5,379 nt of DNA, from the NCBI GenBank assembly GCA_002350065.1, contig DEDQ01000041.1, positions 1 through 5,379 of the forward strand. The letters are read 5' to 3'. Both the position numbers and the translations under genes were made by a program. The notes under the pieces were generated by a model that saw only the letters and a list, made by a program, of their open reading frames with translations, had not been told where the DNA came from and ran no database searches. Below, in pieces: positions 1 to 5,379 of this stretch. Each line of letters opens with the position of its first letter. Position 1 is the first letter of the stretch. Source of the stretch: Ruminococcus flavefaciens (GTDB lineage Bacteria > Bacillota > Clostridia > Oscillospirales > Ruminococcaceae).

Positions 1-1091
1 ACGTTGAATCTGAAGAGAACGATATCGCCGTCCTGCATTACGTAATCCTTGCCCTCGAGACGGACGAGTCCCTTCTCCTTTGCAGCAGCCATTGAGCCGC
101 ATTCCATGAGGTCGTCAAAAGAGATGACCTCGGCGCGGATAAAGCCCTTCTCGAAGTCGGTATGTATCTTTCCTGCTGCCTGCGGAGCCTTTGTGCCCTT
201 CTTGATTGTCCATGCGCGGACCTCGGGCTTTCCGGCTGTGAGGTAGGAGATAAGACCGAGAAGCGAGTAGCCCTCCTTGATGATACGGTTGAGACCGGAG
301 ACTTCAAGTCCGAGCTCTGCGAGAAATTCAGGCTTGTCCTCTTCGTCCATTTCAGCTATCTCGGCTTCTGTCTGAGCGCATATCGGCAGTACAGCAGAAT
401 GCTCCTCCGCGGCGATAGCGCAGACCTGCTTGTAATTCTCGTTATTCTCGTAGTTGTTGGAGAAATCCTTGTCGCTCAGGTTAGCCGCGTAGATTACCGG
501 CTTAGCCGAGAGCAGGGGAGTTGACTTGATGAGCTCGCGCTCGTCATCGGTGAAGTCGAATCCGCGGGCTGATTTGCCGTTTTCTAGGTGAGCCTTGAGG
601 CGCTCGAGAAATTCTATCTCAGCGAGGTATTTCTTGTCGCCCTTTGCAGCTTTTTTAGCTCGGTCGATGCGGCGGTCTATCATTTCAATGTCGGAGAAAA
701 TGAGCTCGAGGTTGATAGTCTCGATGTCGCGTGCAGCGTTGATGCTTCCGTCAACGTGAACGATATTTCCGTCCTCAAAGCAGCGTACAACGTGAACGAT
801 AGCGTCTACCTCGCGGATATCTGCGAGGAACTTGTTGCCGAGGCCTTCTCCCTTTGAAGCACCCTTTACGAGACCCGCGATATCAACGAATTCAAGAGTG
901 GCGGGTGTGAACTTATCGGGCTCGTACATTTCTGCGAGCTTGTCGAGGCGCTCATCGGGGACTGAAACGATTCCGACGTTCTTTTCGATAGTGCAGAACG
1001 GATAGTTCGCTGATTCTGCTCCTGCATTAGTGAGCGCGTTGAAGAGTGTGCTTTTACCAACATTAGGCAGACCTACCATACCAAGTTTCAT
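1..1091 (-). CDS. ychF: Redox-regulated ribosome-binding ATPase YchF (3' end cut by window edge)
   Basis: Translation in this frame gives the conserved YchF/OLA1 protein of the Obg-related TRAFAC GTPase class. Visible are the G1 P-loop GLPNVGKST (residues 7-15), the G3 motif DIAGL (70-74) with the hydrophobic residue that replaces catalytic Gln in this class, the family hallmark VKGASKGEGLGN (75-86), and a YchF-type G4 site NLSD (204-207). The unusual G4 goes with ATP rather than GTP preference in the family. The C-terminal TGS domain carries APQAAGKIHTDFEKGFIRAE near residue 310. Cys33 lines up with the redox-sensitive Cys35 of the E. coli protein. YchF acts in the cytoplasm on ribosomes and is linked to translation quality and the oxidative stress response. 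The 363 complete codons plus a partial Val match the usual family ending FNV, so only the last base and the stop lie outside. The ATG at 1091 has a weak AAGG 10 nt upstream. No frameshift is seen. Confidence 0.96.
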   Translation of the reverse strand, partial: MKLGMVGLPNVGKSTLFNALTNAGAESANYPFCTIEKNVGIVSVPDERLDKLAEMYEPDKFTPATLEFVDIAGLVKGASKGEGLGNKFLADIREVDAIVHVVRCFEDGNIVHVDGSINAARDIETINLELIFSDIEMIDRRIDRAKKAAKGDKKYLAEIEFLERLKAHLENGKSARGFDFTDDERELIKSTPLLSAKPVIYAANLSDKDFSNNYENNENYKQVCAIAAEEHSAVLPICAQTEAEIAEMDEEDKPEFLAELGLEVSGLNRIIKEGYSLLGLISYLTAGKPEVRAWTIKKGTKAPQAAGKIHTDFEKGFIRAEVISFDDLMECGSMAAAKEKGLVRLEGKDYVMQDGDIVLFRFN

Positions 1092-1131
1092 ATTTCTTAT
1101 ACCTTACTTTCTGTTGTGTTATATCATATTC

Positions 1132-1154
1132 ATGGGCGGCATGAAGCCGCCCAT
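1132..1154 (-). terminator. GC-rich hairpin between the EAL gene and ychF; weak terminator candidate
   Basis: A perfect 9-bp stem (ATGGGCGGC paired with GCCGCCCAT) closes a 5-base loop, starting 24 bases after the TGA of the upstream phosphodiesterase gene. On the minus strand it is followed by an AT-rich but not T-rich stretch (GAATATGATATAAC), so it lacks the U-tract of a classical intrinsic terminator. It may instead be a processing or 3'-end-protecting structure that lets some transcription pass into ychF. TATGAT and TATAAC just downstream could be a -10 element for ychF, but I see no convincing -35. The rest of this 87-base gap shows nothing else. Confidence 0.4.
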
Positions 1155-1178
1155 AATTTACTGGGAAAACAATACAGC

Positions 1179-3917
1179 TCAGTTATTGTCATGCTGTATC
1201 TTGCGGTTGTTTACGAGCGAGTTGATAGTTGAATTCTGTATCTGAACGTCGCCGCTTCCTGAGCAGATATCGTTCGGATTGCCGCAGAGCATATTCATCG
1301 TAACGGCTGAGTCCATGATAAAGACGTTGCCGCTTCCCTGCGGGTCGCCGATACCGGTAGCGAAATCGCCCTCGGAGTCGATGATTATCTCGGAATTCAT
1401 TATCTTCGCGTTGACGTCGCCGTCGATAGCCCCGATACATGAGTGCTTGGCGGAGCGCATTTTGATATTGATGCGTCCCTTGCGGATAAGAACGCTTCCC
1501 TCGCCCTCCTCGAGAGCTCCGATGCCGACCGCCTGAGCGCCGGTGCAGAACATTGTGATGTCGGCTGAGGTCGCAACAGTGGTAACTCCGCGGAAGCTTC
1601 CTATGCCTGTTACCTTGATGCCGGAAACGGTCATGTCAAGGCTGCAGTCCTCGGAAATCTCGATGTTGGAGTCGCCGTTGAAGCTTCCTATAGCGAGACC
1701 GTTGTGGCTGTACATATAGAGCTTCATCTTGCCCGAAAGGAGCTTTATCTCGGATTCGTCACCGTTGTATCCGCCGCCTATGCAGACGGTCTCGGTGCTG
1801 TTGCAGATTATCTCGAGCGTGCCCTGCATATTTACTGTGATATCGCCGTAGCCGTGGTCGTAATCGTTGCCGATGCCGGTTCCCTCGGAGGCGTAGCAGT
1901 CGATAGTGAGCGAGCCCTTGCCGGTGAGCTCAAACTGCGAGCCCATAGGCACATAGATACCGGAATATCCGAGCTTGTTGTTCTTGACAACGTTAAGCAC
2001 AAGACGTGCATACTCGCCGACAGTGATAGTTGGCTTGCTGTTGCCGCTTACCATATTCACGTTTTTGAGCGTGAGTTCGCAGCTGTGATTATCCATTACA
2101 GCGATGTTCATCTTGACCTGCTTATCCGGGTCGCTGACGATAGTGAGCTTGCTCTGGTAGATGTGGATATCGGTGTATTTTTCGAGTGCGAGCTTGAGGA
2201 GGTCTATCTCCGTATCGTTGCGCGCGGTGTATATCTTGCGTGAGCCGTTGGGACGCGTTTCAAGATTGGTCTTGATTATCTCGTCCTTTACCTCCTTTGA
2301 GATGCTGTCAAGGAAGAGCGGCTTCGGCTTGGAGGTGTAGTAGCCCTGAATGAGGTCAACGCCGAGCCTGATGACTGTCTTCATCTCCTGAACGGTCTCA
2401 ACGCCCTCAGCGAGCGACTGGAGCTGGTTGTCGCGGCAGAATTCGATTATCTGGGTGACGAGCTGCTGCTTTTTGAGGTCGTTGTGGATATCGGCGATGA
2501 GCGAGCGGTCTATCTTGACGAAATCAGGCTGATATTTGAGCAGGTTCGTACTGTTCGAGTAACCGGTACCGTAGTCGTCGATAGCGAGCTGAGCGTGCGT
2601 GAAAGCGAGACGTCTGCGGATAGTTTCGATAGTTTCGGGAGCGGCGTCGCTGTCCTCGACTATCTCGATAACTGTCTTTTCAAAGAGCTCGCCGTAGGTG
2701 AGGTAGAGCTCGTTGAAGTCTTCGTCGGAGAGGATATACTCGGGCATCGAATTGATGAAGAGCTTCTTGTTGGCGAATACCTGCTGATTCTCGCTGAGCA
2801 TCTTCATGGTGTTGAAGAATGTCAGCTTCTCGACTGCATAGAGATTGCTCTGTCCGGCAGCTATCGAGAGTATCTGCTTAGGCTCCATTTTAACGTCGCC
2901 GATAGTGCGCATAAGAGCCTCATATGCGACTATCTCGCCGGTCGTGGTCTCAACGATAGGCTGAACATAGTACATGAGCAGATTGTCCATGACCATTCGC
3001 GAGAACATCTGCGCGTTTTTGTAGGAATCCTTCTCGCGGAGGTAGTCCTCCTCCGAGAACCAGTTGATAACGTGACGGCGGTCAGCTCTCGCCTCGTAAA
3101 GTGCGAACTCGGAATAGTTAACGAGCATATTGAAGTCGGAAGCCTCGTTAGGATACGATGAGCAGCCGATAGAAAGGCTGAGCTTGCTCTTGTCCGAGAT
3201 GTCGATTATCTCGCCGAAATCATCGGTGAGCACGCAGTTCTGAACAGCCTCGTCCATGGAGTTGAGGAGGTTGTATATCTGCATTTTGTCGCAGTCGCGG
3301 AAGAATGCGAGCAGCTCGTAATTCGACTTTGTACCGATTATGACGTTCTCGCCGGAGAAGCTTTTGAGGGTCTCTGCAACGGAAGCGATGCAGCTGTTGG
3401 TGCTGTCAACGGTGAGGAATGAGCCGAGCTTCTCTATGCCGTTGATATAGAGCGTAGCAAGGCAGCCGTTCTGCACATCGGGGAGCAGCTTTTTGATATT
3501 CTGCGAGAACGAGGGATAAGAGGGCAGCCGGGTAATGGGGTCGTACTCAACGAAGTTGCTGCTGTCGTGCATTTCGGATATCTGTCGGGTGAAATCCTGA
3601 ACAAATCCGAGCCACTCGTCGCTGCTCTCGTAGATGTTCATCTTTATGTATTTCGTGGTGTTGTTGTTCGTGAACTGGTAGATATGCTTCTGACCCTCAA
3701 CAGGCGATTTCGATATCTTTTCGAGCAGGTTGAAAAATTCAAACTCATTGAGCTTAGTGCTTGTGCAGGCGAGCATACGGCAGGTGGCTTCGTCGAGGTA
3801 AGCCGATTTTTCCTTAGCGATGTATGTAAATGCGCCTATATTGCCTACAAACTGCTGGAAGACCTTCCAGTCGTGACTTAGCTCAGGAGGTTTTTTTGAT
3901 AGGTCAAAAATACTCAT
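1179..3917 (-). CDS. PAS-like / degenerate GGDEF / EAL c-di-GMP phosphodiesterase with C-terminal solenoid repeats
   Basis: A 912-residue protein with four parts. Residues about 22-115 look like a PAS sensor fold. Residues about 124-287 are a GGDEF domain (entry motif DPITRLPS at 126-133) whose signature is replaced by SNYEL at 198-202, so it should not make c-di-GMP. Residues about 300-540 are an EAL domain with the expected catalytic set: EALMR 333-337, Asn389, ExxE 418-421, DDYGTG 447-452, Lys468, Glu504 in AEGVET, and Gln524 in QGYY. It should hydrolyse c-di-GMP to pGpG. From about 586 to the end is a glycine-rich repeat domain not normally seen on EAL proteins. No signal peptide or transmembrane segment is visible, and the repeat part holds nine cysteines, which suits the cytoplasm. 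I chose ATG 3917 because AAAAGGAG sits 6 nt upstream. An upstream in-frame ATG at 3974 lies in the leader and has no ribosome site. The gene has its own promoter. The ligand of the PAS and repeat parts is unknown. Confidence 0.9.
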   Translation of the reverse strand: MSIFDLSKKPPELSHDWKVFQQFVGNIGAFTYIAKEKSAYLDEATCRMLACTSTKLNEFEFFNLLEKISKSPVEGQKHIYQFTNNNTTKYIKMNIYESSDEWLGFVQDFTRQISEMHDSSNFVEYDPITRLPSYPSFSQNIKKLLPDVQNGCLATLYINGIEKLGSFLTVDSTNSCIASVAETLKSFSGENVIIGTKSNYELLAFFRDCDKMQIYNLLNSMDEAVQNCVLTDDFGEIIDISDKSKLSLSIGCSSYPNEASDFNMLVNYSEFALYEARADRRHVINWFSEEDYLREKDSYKNAQMFSRMVMDNLLMYYVQPIVETTTGEIVAYEALMRTIGDVKMEPKQILSIAAGQSNLYAVEKLTFFNTMKMLSENQQVFANKKLFINSMPEYILSDEDFNELYLTYGELFEKTVIEIVEDSDAAPETIETIRRRLAFTHAQLAIDDYGTGYSNSTNLLKYQPDFVKIDRSLIADIHNDLKKQQLVTQIIEFCRDNQLQSLAEGVETVQEMKTVIRLGVDLIQGYYTSKPKPLFLDSISKEVKDEIIKTNLETRPNGSRKIYTARNDTEIDLLKLALEKYTDIHIYQSKLTIVSDPDKQVKMNIAVMDNHSCELTLKNVNMVSGNSKPTITVGEYARLVLNVVKNNKLGYSGIYVPMGSQFELTGKGSLTIDCYASEGTGIGNDYDHGYGDITVNMQGTLEIICNSTETVCIGGGYNGDESEIKLLSGKMKLYMYSHNGLAIGSFNGDSNIEISEDCSLDMTVSGIKVTGIGSFRGVTTVATSADITMFCTGAQAVGIGALEEGEGSVLIRKGRINIKMRSAKHSCIGAIDGDVNAKIMNSEIIIDSEGDFATGIGDPQGSGNVFIMDSAVTMNMLCGNPNDICSGSGDVQIQNSTINSLVNNRKIQHDNN
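1251..1964 (-). repeat. Coding repeats: eight 27-31-residue 'GIG' units, probable beta-solenoid
   Basis: Within the phosphodiesterase protein, residues about 652-889 fall into eight units, each closed by a G/C/A-I-G step with Ile at residues 682, 713, 743, 772, 799, 828 and 856; the eighth unit is degenerate (I-C-S-G-S-G from 884). Spacings between these Ile are 31, 30, 29, 27, 29, 28 and 28. Between the steps there is usually a Gly-rich turn, then two short alternating hydrophobic/polar strands (such as DITVNM and TLEIIC, or SVLIRK and RINIKM). This is the pattern of a parallel beta-helix or pectin-lyase-like solenoid. The units are diverged at the DNA level, so this is an old protein repeat and not a recent tandem duplication. 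Similar glycine-rich solenoids are familiar on secreted proteins of gut Clostridia; the fold here is inferred from periodicity only. Confidence 0.75.
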
Positions 3918-3923
3918 AGAGCG

Positions 3924-3931
3924 CTCCTTTT
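3924..3931 (-). promoter_or_regulatory. Strong ribosome binding site of the phosphodiesterase gene
   Basis: AAAAGGAG on the minus strand ends 6 bases before the ATG at 3917. This decides the start: the longer frame opening at 3974 has no such site and would begin inside a leader hairpin. Confidence 0.88.
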
Positions 3932-3987
3932 CCCGCAGAGAATGACAGAATGATAAGGCTGTGCGGGTCTGCATTTTCGGTATGCAG
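3932..3987 (-). promoter_or_regulatory. Structured 5' leader of the phosphodiesterase mRNA (two hairpins)
   Basis: The untranslated leader runs from about 4016 to 3918. It contains CTGCAT/ATGCAG (arms 3982-3987 and 3969-3974, 7-nt loop), followed by CCCGCA/TGCGGG (arms 3962-3967 and 3932-3937, 24-nt loop, with two more pairs beyond a mismatch). The second stem ends directly against the AAAAGGAG ribosome site, so it could affect translation start. It does not match the c-di-GMP-I (GEMM) or other riboswitch consensus that I know. A regulatory role is an inference from position alone. Confidence 0.4.
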
Positions 3988-4022
3988 CAAACCGGAATAA
4001 AACGGAACTAATTATCACTTTT

Positions 4023-4051
4023 ATTATACAACATCACGGGAATAAAGTCAA
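4023..4051 (-). promoter_or_regulatory. SigA-type promoter of the phosphodiesterase gene
   Basis: On the minus strand, TTGACT (-35, 4046-4051) and TATAAT (-10, 4023-4028) are separated by exactly 17 bases. This is one mismatch from the perfect vegetative consensus. Transcription should start near 4016, giving a leader of about 100 nt. The strength suggests that the gene is expressed in growing cells unless a regulator acts on it, and it makes the gene independent of the acyltransferase unit upstream. Confidence 0.85.
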
Positions 4052-4062
4052 TATGATAATGT

Positions 4063-4094
4063 TTTTTAACACTTTCATCACAAAATGTTAAAAA
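4063..4094. repeat. AT-rich inverted repeat just upstream of the phosphodiesterase promoter
   Basis: TTTTTAACA (4063-4071) and TGTTAAAAA (4086-4094) are perfect 9-bp arms around 14 bases. After one mismatch three further pairs can form inward. The repeat ends 11 bases upstream of the -35 box. This position suits a dimeric regulator site or an UP-like element. It has no T-tract in either direction, so it is not a good terminator. No regulator family can be named from it. Confidence 0.5.
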
Positions 4095-4098
4095 GCTG

Positions 4099-4140
4099 CC
4101 TCGTTAGCGAGGTCGTGAAAAGGACATATATCACGTCCTC
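4099..4140. repeat. Pair of mutually exclusive hairpins in the intergenic region
   Basis: CCTCG-TTAG-CGAGG (4099-4112) forms a compact stem-loop. The same GAGG (4109-4112) can instead start a longer arm, GAGGTCGTGA (4109-4118), that pairs with TCACGTCCTC (4131-4140): ten positions with one T-T mismatch around a 12-base loop. A third pairing, AGGAC (4121-4125) with GTCCT (4135-4139), also competes. The rest of the 4052-4162 gap is AT-rich and shows no supported gene. The block could be part of a small RNA, a mobile or dispersed palindrome, or a protein site. Which strand matters is not clear. Confidence 0.5.
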
Positions 4141-4162
4141 TAAAATTATTCTTTCTTCACTT

Positions 4163-4202
4163 AAAAAGCCATAAAGAAGTTTTGGCTTCTTTATGGCTTT
4201 TT
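4163..4202 (-). terminator. Intrinsic terminator of the acyltransferase unit (possibly bidirectional)
   Basis: A perfect 17-bp stem (4163-4179 with 4186-4202) around a 6-base loop starts 12 bases after the acyltransferase TAA. On the minus strand it ends GGCTTTTTAAG, giving the T-tract of a Rho-independent terminator. The arm is A-rich on the other side, so on the plus strand it also ends in GGCTTTTTCTT and could stop transcription from that direction. Confidence 0.9.
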
Positions 4203-4214
4203 CTTATACTTTTG

Positions 4215-5303
4215 TTAAGCCTTTGAGGCTTCAGCCTTCTTAAACAGCTTCGGGAAATATTTCATGCAGTAATGCAGCGGCATATCTCCTATCATGCAGA
4301 GCGTGAACAGTGATACAACACGCCAGCAGAATATAAACGGCAGGATAATTGTTCTTCTCTCACCGTCGGGAGCGTATCTTCCCATTAGCCACAGCAGCCA
4401 CAGCGCGTCCTGAGTGTGGATTATGTAGATGCTGAACGTATGCGGAGCGATGAATCCGATAATTTTGTCCGCAGCTTTCGGGAGCTTCAGGTCCTTGAAG
4501 AACATCAGCAGACCTATCGCCTGAATGACTATTATCGGCGAATTATAGGCTGAAAGGGGAGTGAACTCCTTGTCGAGCGCGAATGTGCGGACAAGTGCGT
4601 ATGCGGTACCGAAGAAGGTCGCTCCGATATAGCAGCCGAGCCACGCGATTTTCGGGACCTTTCTGAAAAGGTCATACTCGCGTATCGCTGCTCCGACGAG
4701 GTACAGAACAGCTATCCAAAGCGTACTGTAGCCGCATGAGAGCTTGAAGATGTTGATATCGTAGCCGTCCTTGAACCAGAGATAAAGTCCGGTCGGGATA
4801 ACTGCAAACACTGTCATTATTGCAAGGAGCGCGATATTGCACTGTTTGCGGTCAACGTGCTTTATAGCGGCATTCATGAACGGTATCAGGAAGAACATAC
4901 CAAAGTAGGCAGTGAAGTACCAGTTTGCGTCGTATGCAAATGGAAATAACGCTCTCAGGAGCACTACTTTGTCGATGACGTAGCCGCTCGTGAAGTGGAA
5001 TATTACCGGTATCACGATGTTGTAGAACGACACCGTGAAATACAGTCCCGCGATGCGCGAGAGCCTGAATTTCGAGTTTATACCGACATAGCCGGATATG
5101 ACGGCGAATCCATTGACGGCGCAGCTTACAGCAAATTCGAGGAAAATGATGATTGCCCTTTTCTTCGGTGAATCAGCGACAGCGCCGGAAAGTCCGCCCT
5201 TGTATATCGTATGGATAGCGCAGACGAAAAGAGTCATCAGTATGCGCATAAGGTCGAGACCGTAGCTTCTTTTTTTAGCCGGAACAGAAGATGAAGTACC
5301 CAT
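4215..5303 (-). CDS. Acyltransferase 3 family integral membrane protein
   Basis: A 362-residue, strongly hydrophobic protein with about ten predicted membrane segments, of the usual length for acyltransferase 3 (OafA/WecH/GumF-type) proteins. Family marks are GLDLMRI (15-21) with Arg20 and His31 in the R-x10-H arrangement near the first membrane segment, FAVISGYVG (66-74) matching the F-x-x-SG-[YF] motif, KFRLSRIAGLY (78-88), WYFTAYFGMFFLIPF (128-142), and SIYIIHT (291-297) near the C-terminus. Such proteins transfer acyl groups, commonly acetyl, to sugars of surface polysaccharides or peptidoglycan across the cytoplasmic membrane. The substrate cannot be told from sequence. The ATG at 5303 follows the previous stop by 4 bases and has no close Shine-Dalgarno (nearest AAGGA is 17 nt away), so translation is probably coupled to the gene before it. 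The frame stays open upstream to the window edge but without an ATG, GTG or TTG. A strong terminator follows. Confidence 0.88.
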   Translation of the reverse strand: MGTSSSVPAKKRSYGLDLMRILMTLFVCAIHTIYKGGLSGAVADSPKKRAIIIFLEFAVSCAVNGFAVISGYVGINSKFRLSRIAGLYFTVSFYNIVIPVIFHFTSGYVIDKVVLLRALFPFAYDANWYFTAYFGMFFLIPFMNAAIKHVDRKQCNIALLAIMTVFAVIPTGLYLWFKDGYDINIFKLSCGYSTLWIAVLYLVGAAIREYDLFRKVPKIAWLGCYIGATFFGTAYALVRTFALDKEFTPLSAYNSPIIVIQAIGLLMFFKDLKLPKAADKIIGFIAPHTFSIYIIHTQDALWLLWLMGRYAPDGERRTIILPFIFCWRVVSLFTLCMIGDMPLHYCMKYFPKLFKKAEASKA

Positions 5304-5307
5304 TTGC

Positions 5308-5379
5308 TTAGTCGAGGAAGTCCTTGACTTTTTTGCTGCGGCTCGGGTGGCGGAGCTTTCTGAGTGCCTTTGCTTCGAT
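5308..5379 (-). CDS. C-terminal tail of an unidentified upstream gene (5' part outside window)
   Basis: Reading in from the right edge gives 23 codons ending KKVKDFLD and a TAA at 5308-5310. The codons (AAG, CTC, GAC, TTC, CGC) match the usage of the other genes. The tail is basic (Lys/Arg-rich), which would fit a cytoplasmic tail of a membrane or glycan-synthesis enzyme but is too short to identify. Its stop lies 4 bases before the acyltransferase ATG, which argues for one operon. Confidence 0.6.
   Translation of the reverse strand: MEAKALRKLRHPSRSKKVKDFLD

Noticed and set aside
162..857. Plus-strand open frames opposite ychF
   Set aside because: ychF on the minus strand is conserved end to end, so these frames are shadows.
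1704..2243. Plus-strand open frame of 179 codons
   Set aside because: It is antisense to the phosphodiesterase linker and repeat region and has no recognisable motifs; it is a shadow frame.
2484..3161. Long open frame on the plus strand (225 codons)
   Set aside because: It lies fully antisense to the EAL domain, whose motifs are unmistakable. It shows no family resemblance, and such frames arise from the codon bias of the real gene.
3918..3974. 19-codon upstream extension of the phosphodiesterase gene starting at ATG 3974
   Set aside because: It has no ribosome site, the start lies in a leader hairpin, and the inner ATG at 3917 has an excellent AAAAGGAG at ideal spacing.
3918..4016. c-di-GMP riboswitch in the leader of the c-di-GMP phosphodiesterase gene
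   Set aside because: It would make biological sense, but the conserved GEMM core and the tetraloop/receptor sequence pattern are not present.
4066..4094. Plus-strand promoter TTAACA-17-TAAAAA
   Set aside because: The -10 match is poor and both boxes are simply parts of the AT-rich inverted repeat.
4085..4174. 29-codon plus-strand ORF in the intergenic region
   Set aside because: It has no Shine-Dalgarno or convincing promoter, it overlaps three inverted repeats and runs into the terminator stem, and I recognise no family.
1..5379. CRISPR array, tRNA/rRNA genes, insertion sequence or phage elements
   Set aside because: I saw no regularly spaced direct repeats, RNA gene signatures, transposase motifs or terminal inverted repeats with target duplications.

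Overview
All genes in this window are read from the minus strand. The layout fits a low-to-mid-GC Gram-positive Clostridia genome, probably a Ruminococcus-like member of the Oscillospiraceae. This rests on the strong GGAG-type Shine-Dalgarno site, a consensus SigA-type promoter, intrinsic terminators, the codon style, and glycine-rich 'GIG' solenoid repeats of a kind I associate with that group. The taxonomy is an inference, not a computed match.

In the direction of transcription, from high to low coordinates, the window opens with the last 23 codons of an unidentified gene (5308-5379). Four bases after its stop begins a multi-pass membrane acyltransferase of the acyltransferase 3 family (4215-5303), so the two were probably co-transcribed and translationally coupled. 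A 17-bp perfect hairpin ending in T residues (4163-4202) closes that unit. About 110 bases without a gene follow (4052-4162). They hold three inverted repeats, two of which compete for the same four bases.

A near-perfect SigA promoter (TTGACT, 17 bp, TATAAT; 4023-4051) then drives a 912-residue protein (1179-3917) through a leader of about 100 nt that can fold into hairpins. The protein has a PAS-like N-terminus, a GGDEF domain that has lost its signature, an EAL c-di-GMP phosphodiesterase domain with its catalytic residues intact, and about 300 residues of a glycine-rich, about 29-residue repeat that looks like a beta-solenoid. No signal peptide or membrane segment is visible, so it is probably cytoplasmic. 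This fusion is the most unusual item in the window.

After an 87-base gap with a short GC-rich hairpin comes ychF (1-1091), a housekeeping ribosome-associated ATPase. Its last codon and stop run off the left edge. The neighbours do not form one obvious pathway. The c-di-GMP gene has its own promoter, and any link to surface-polysaccharide acylation by the upstream gene is speculative.
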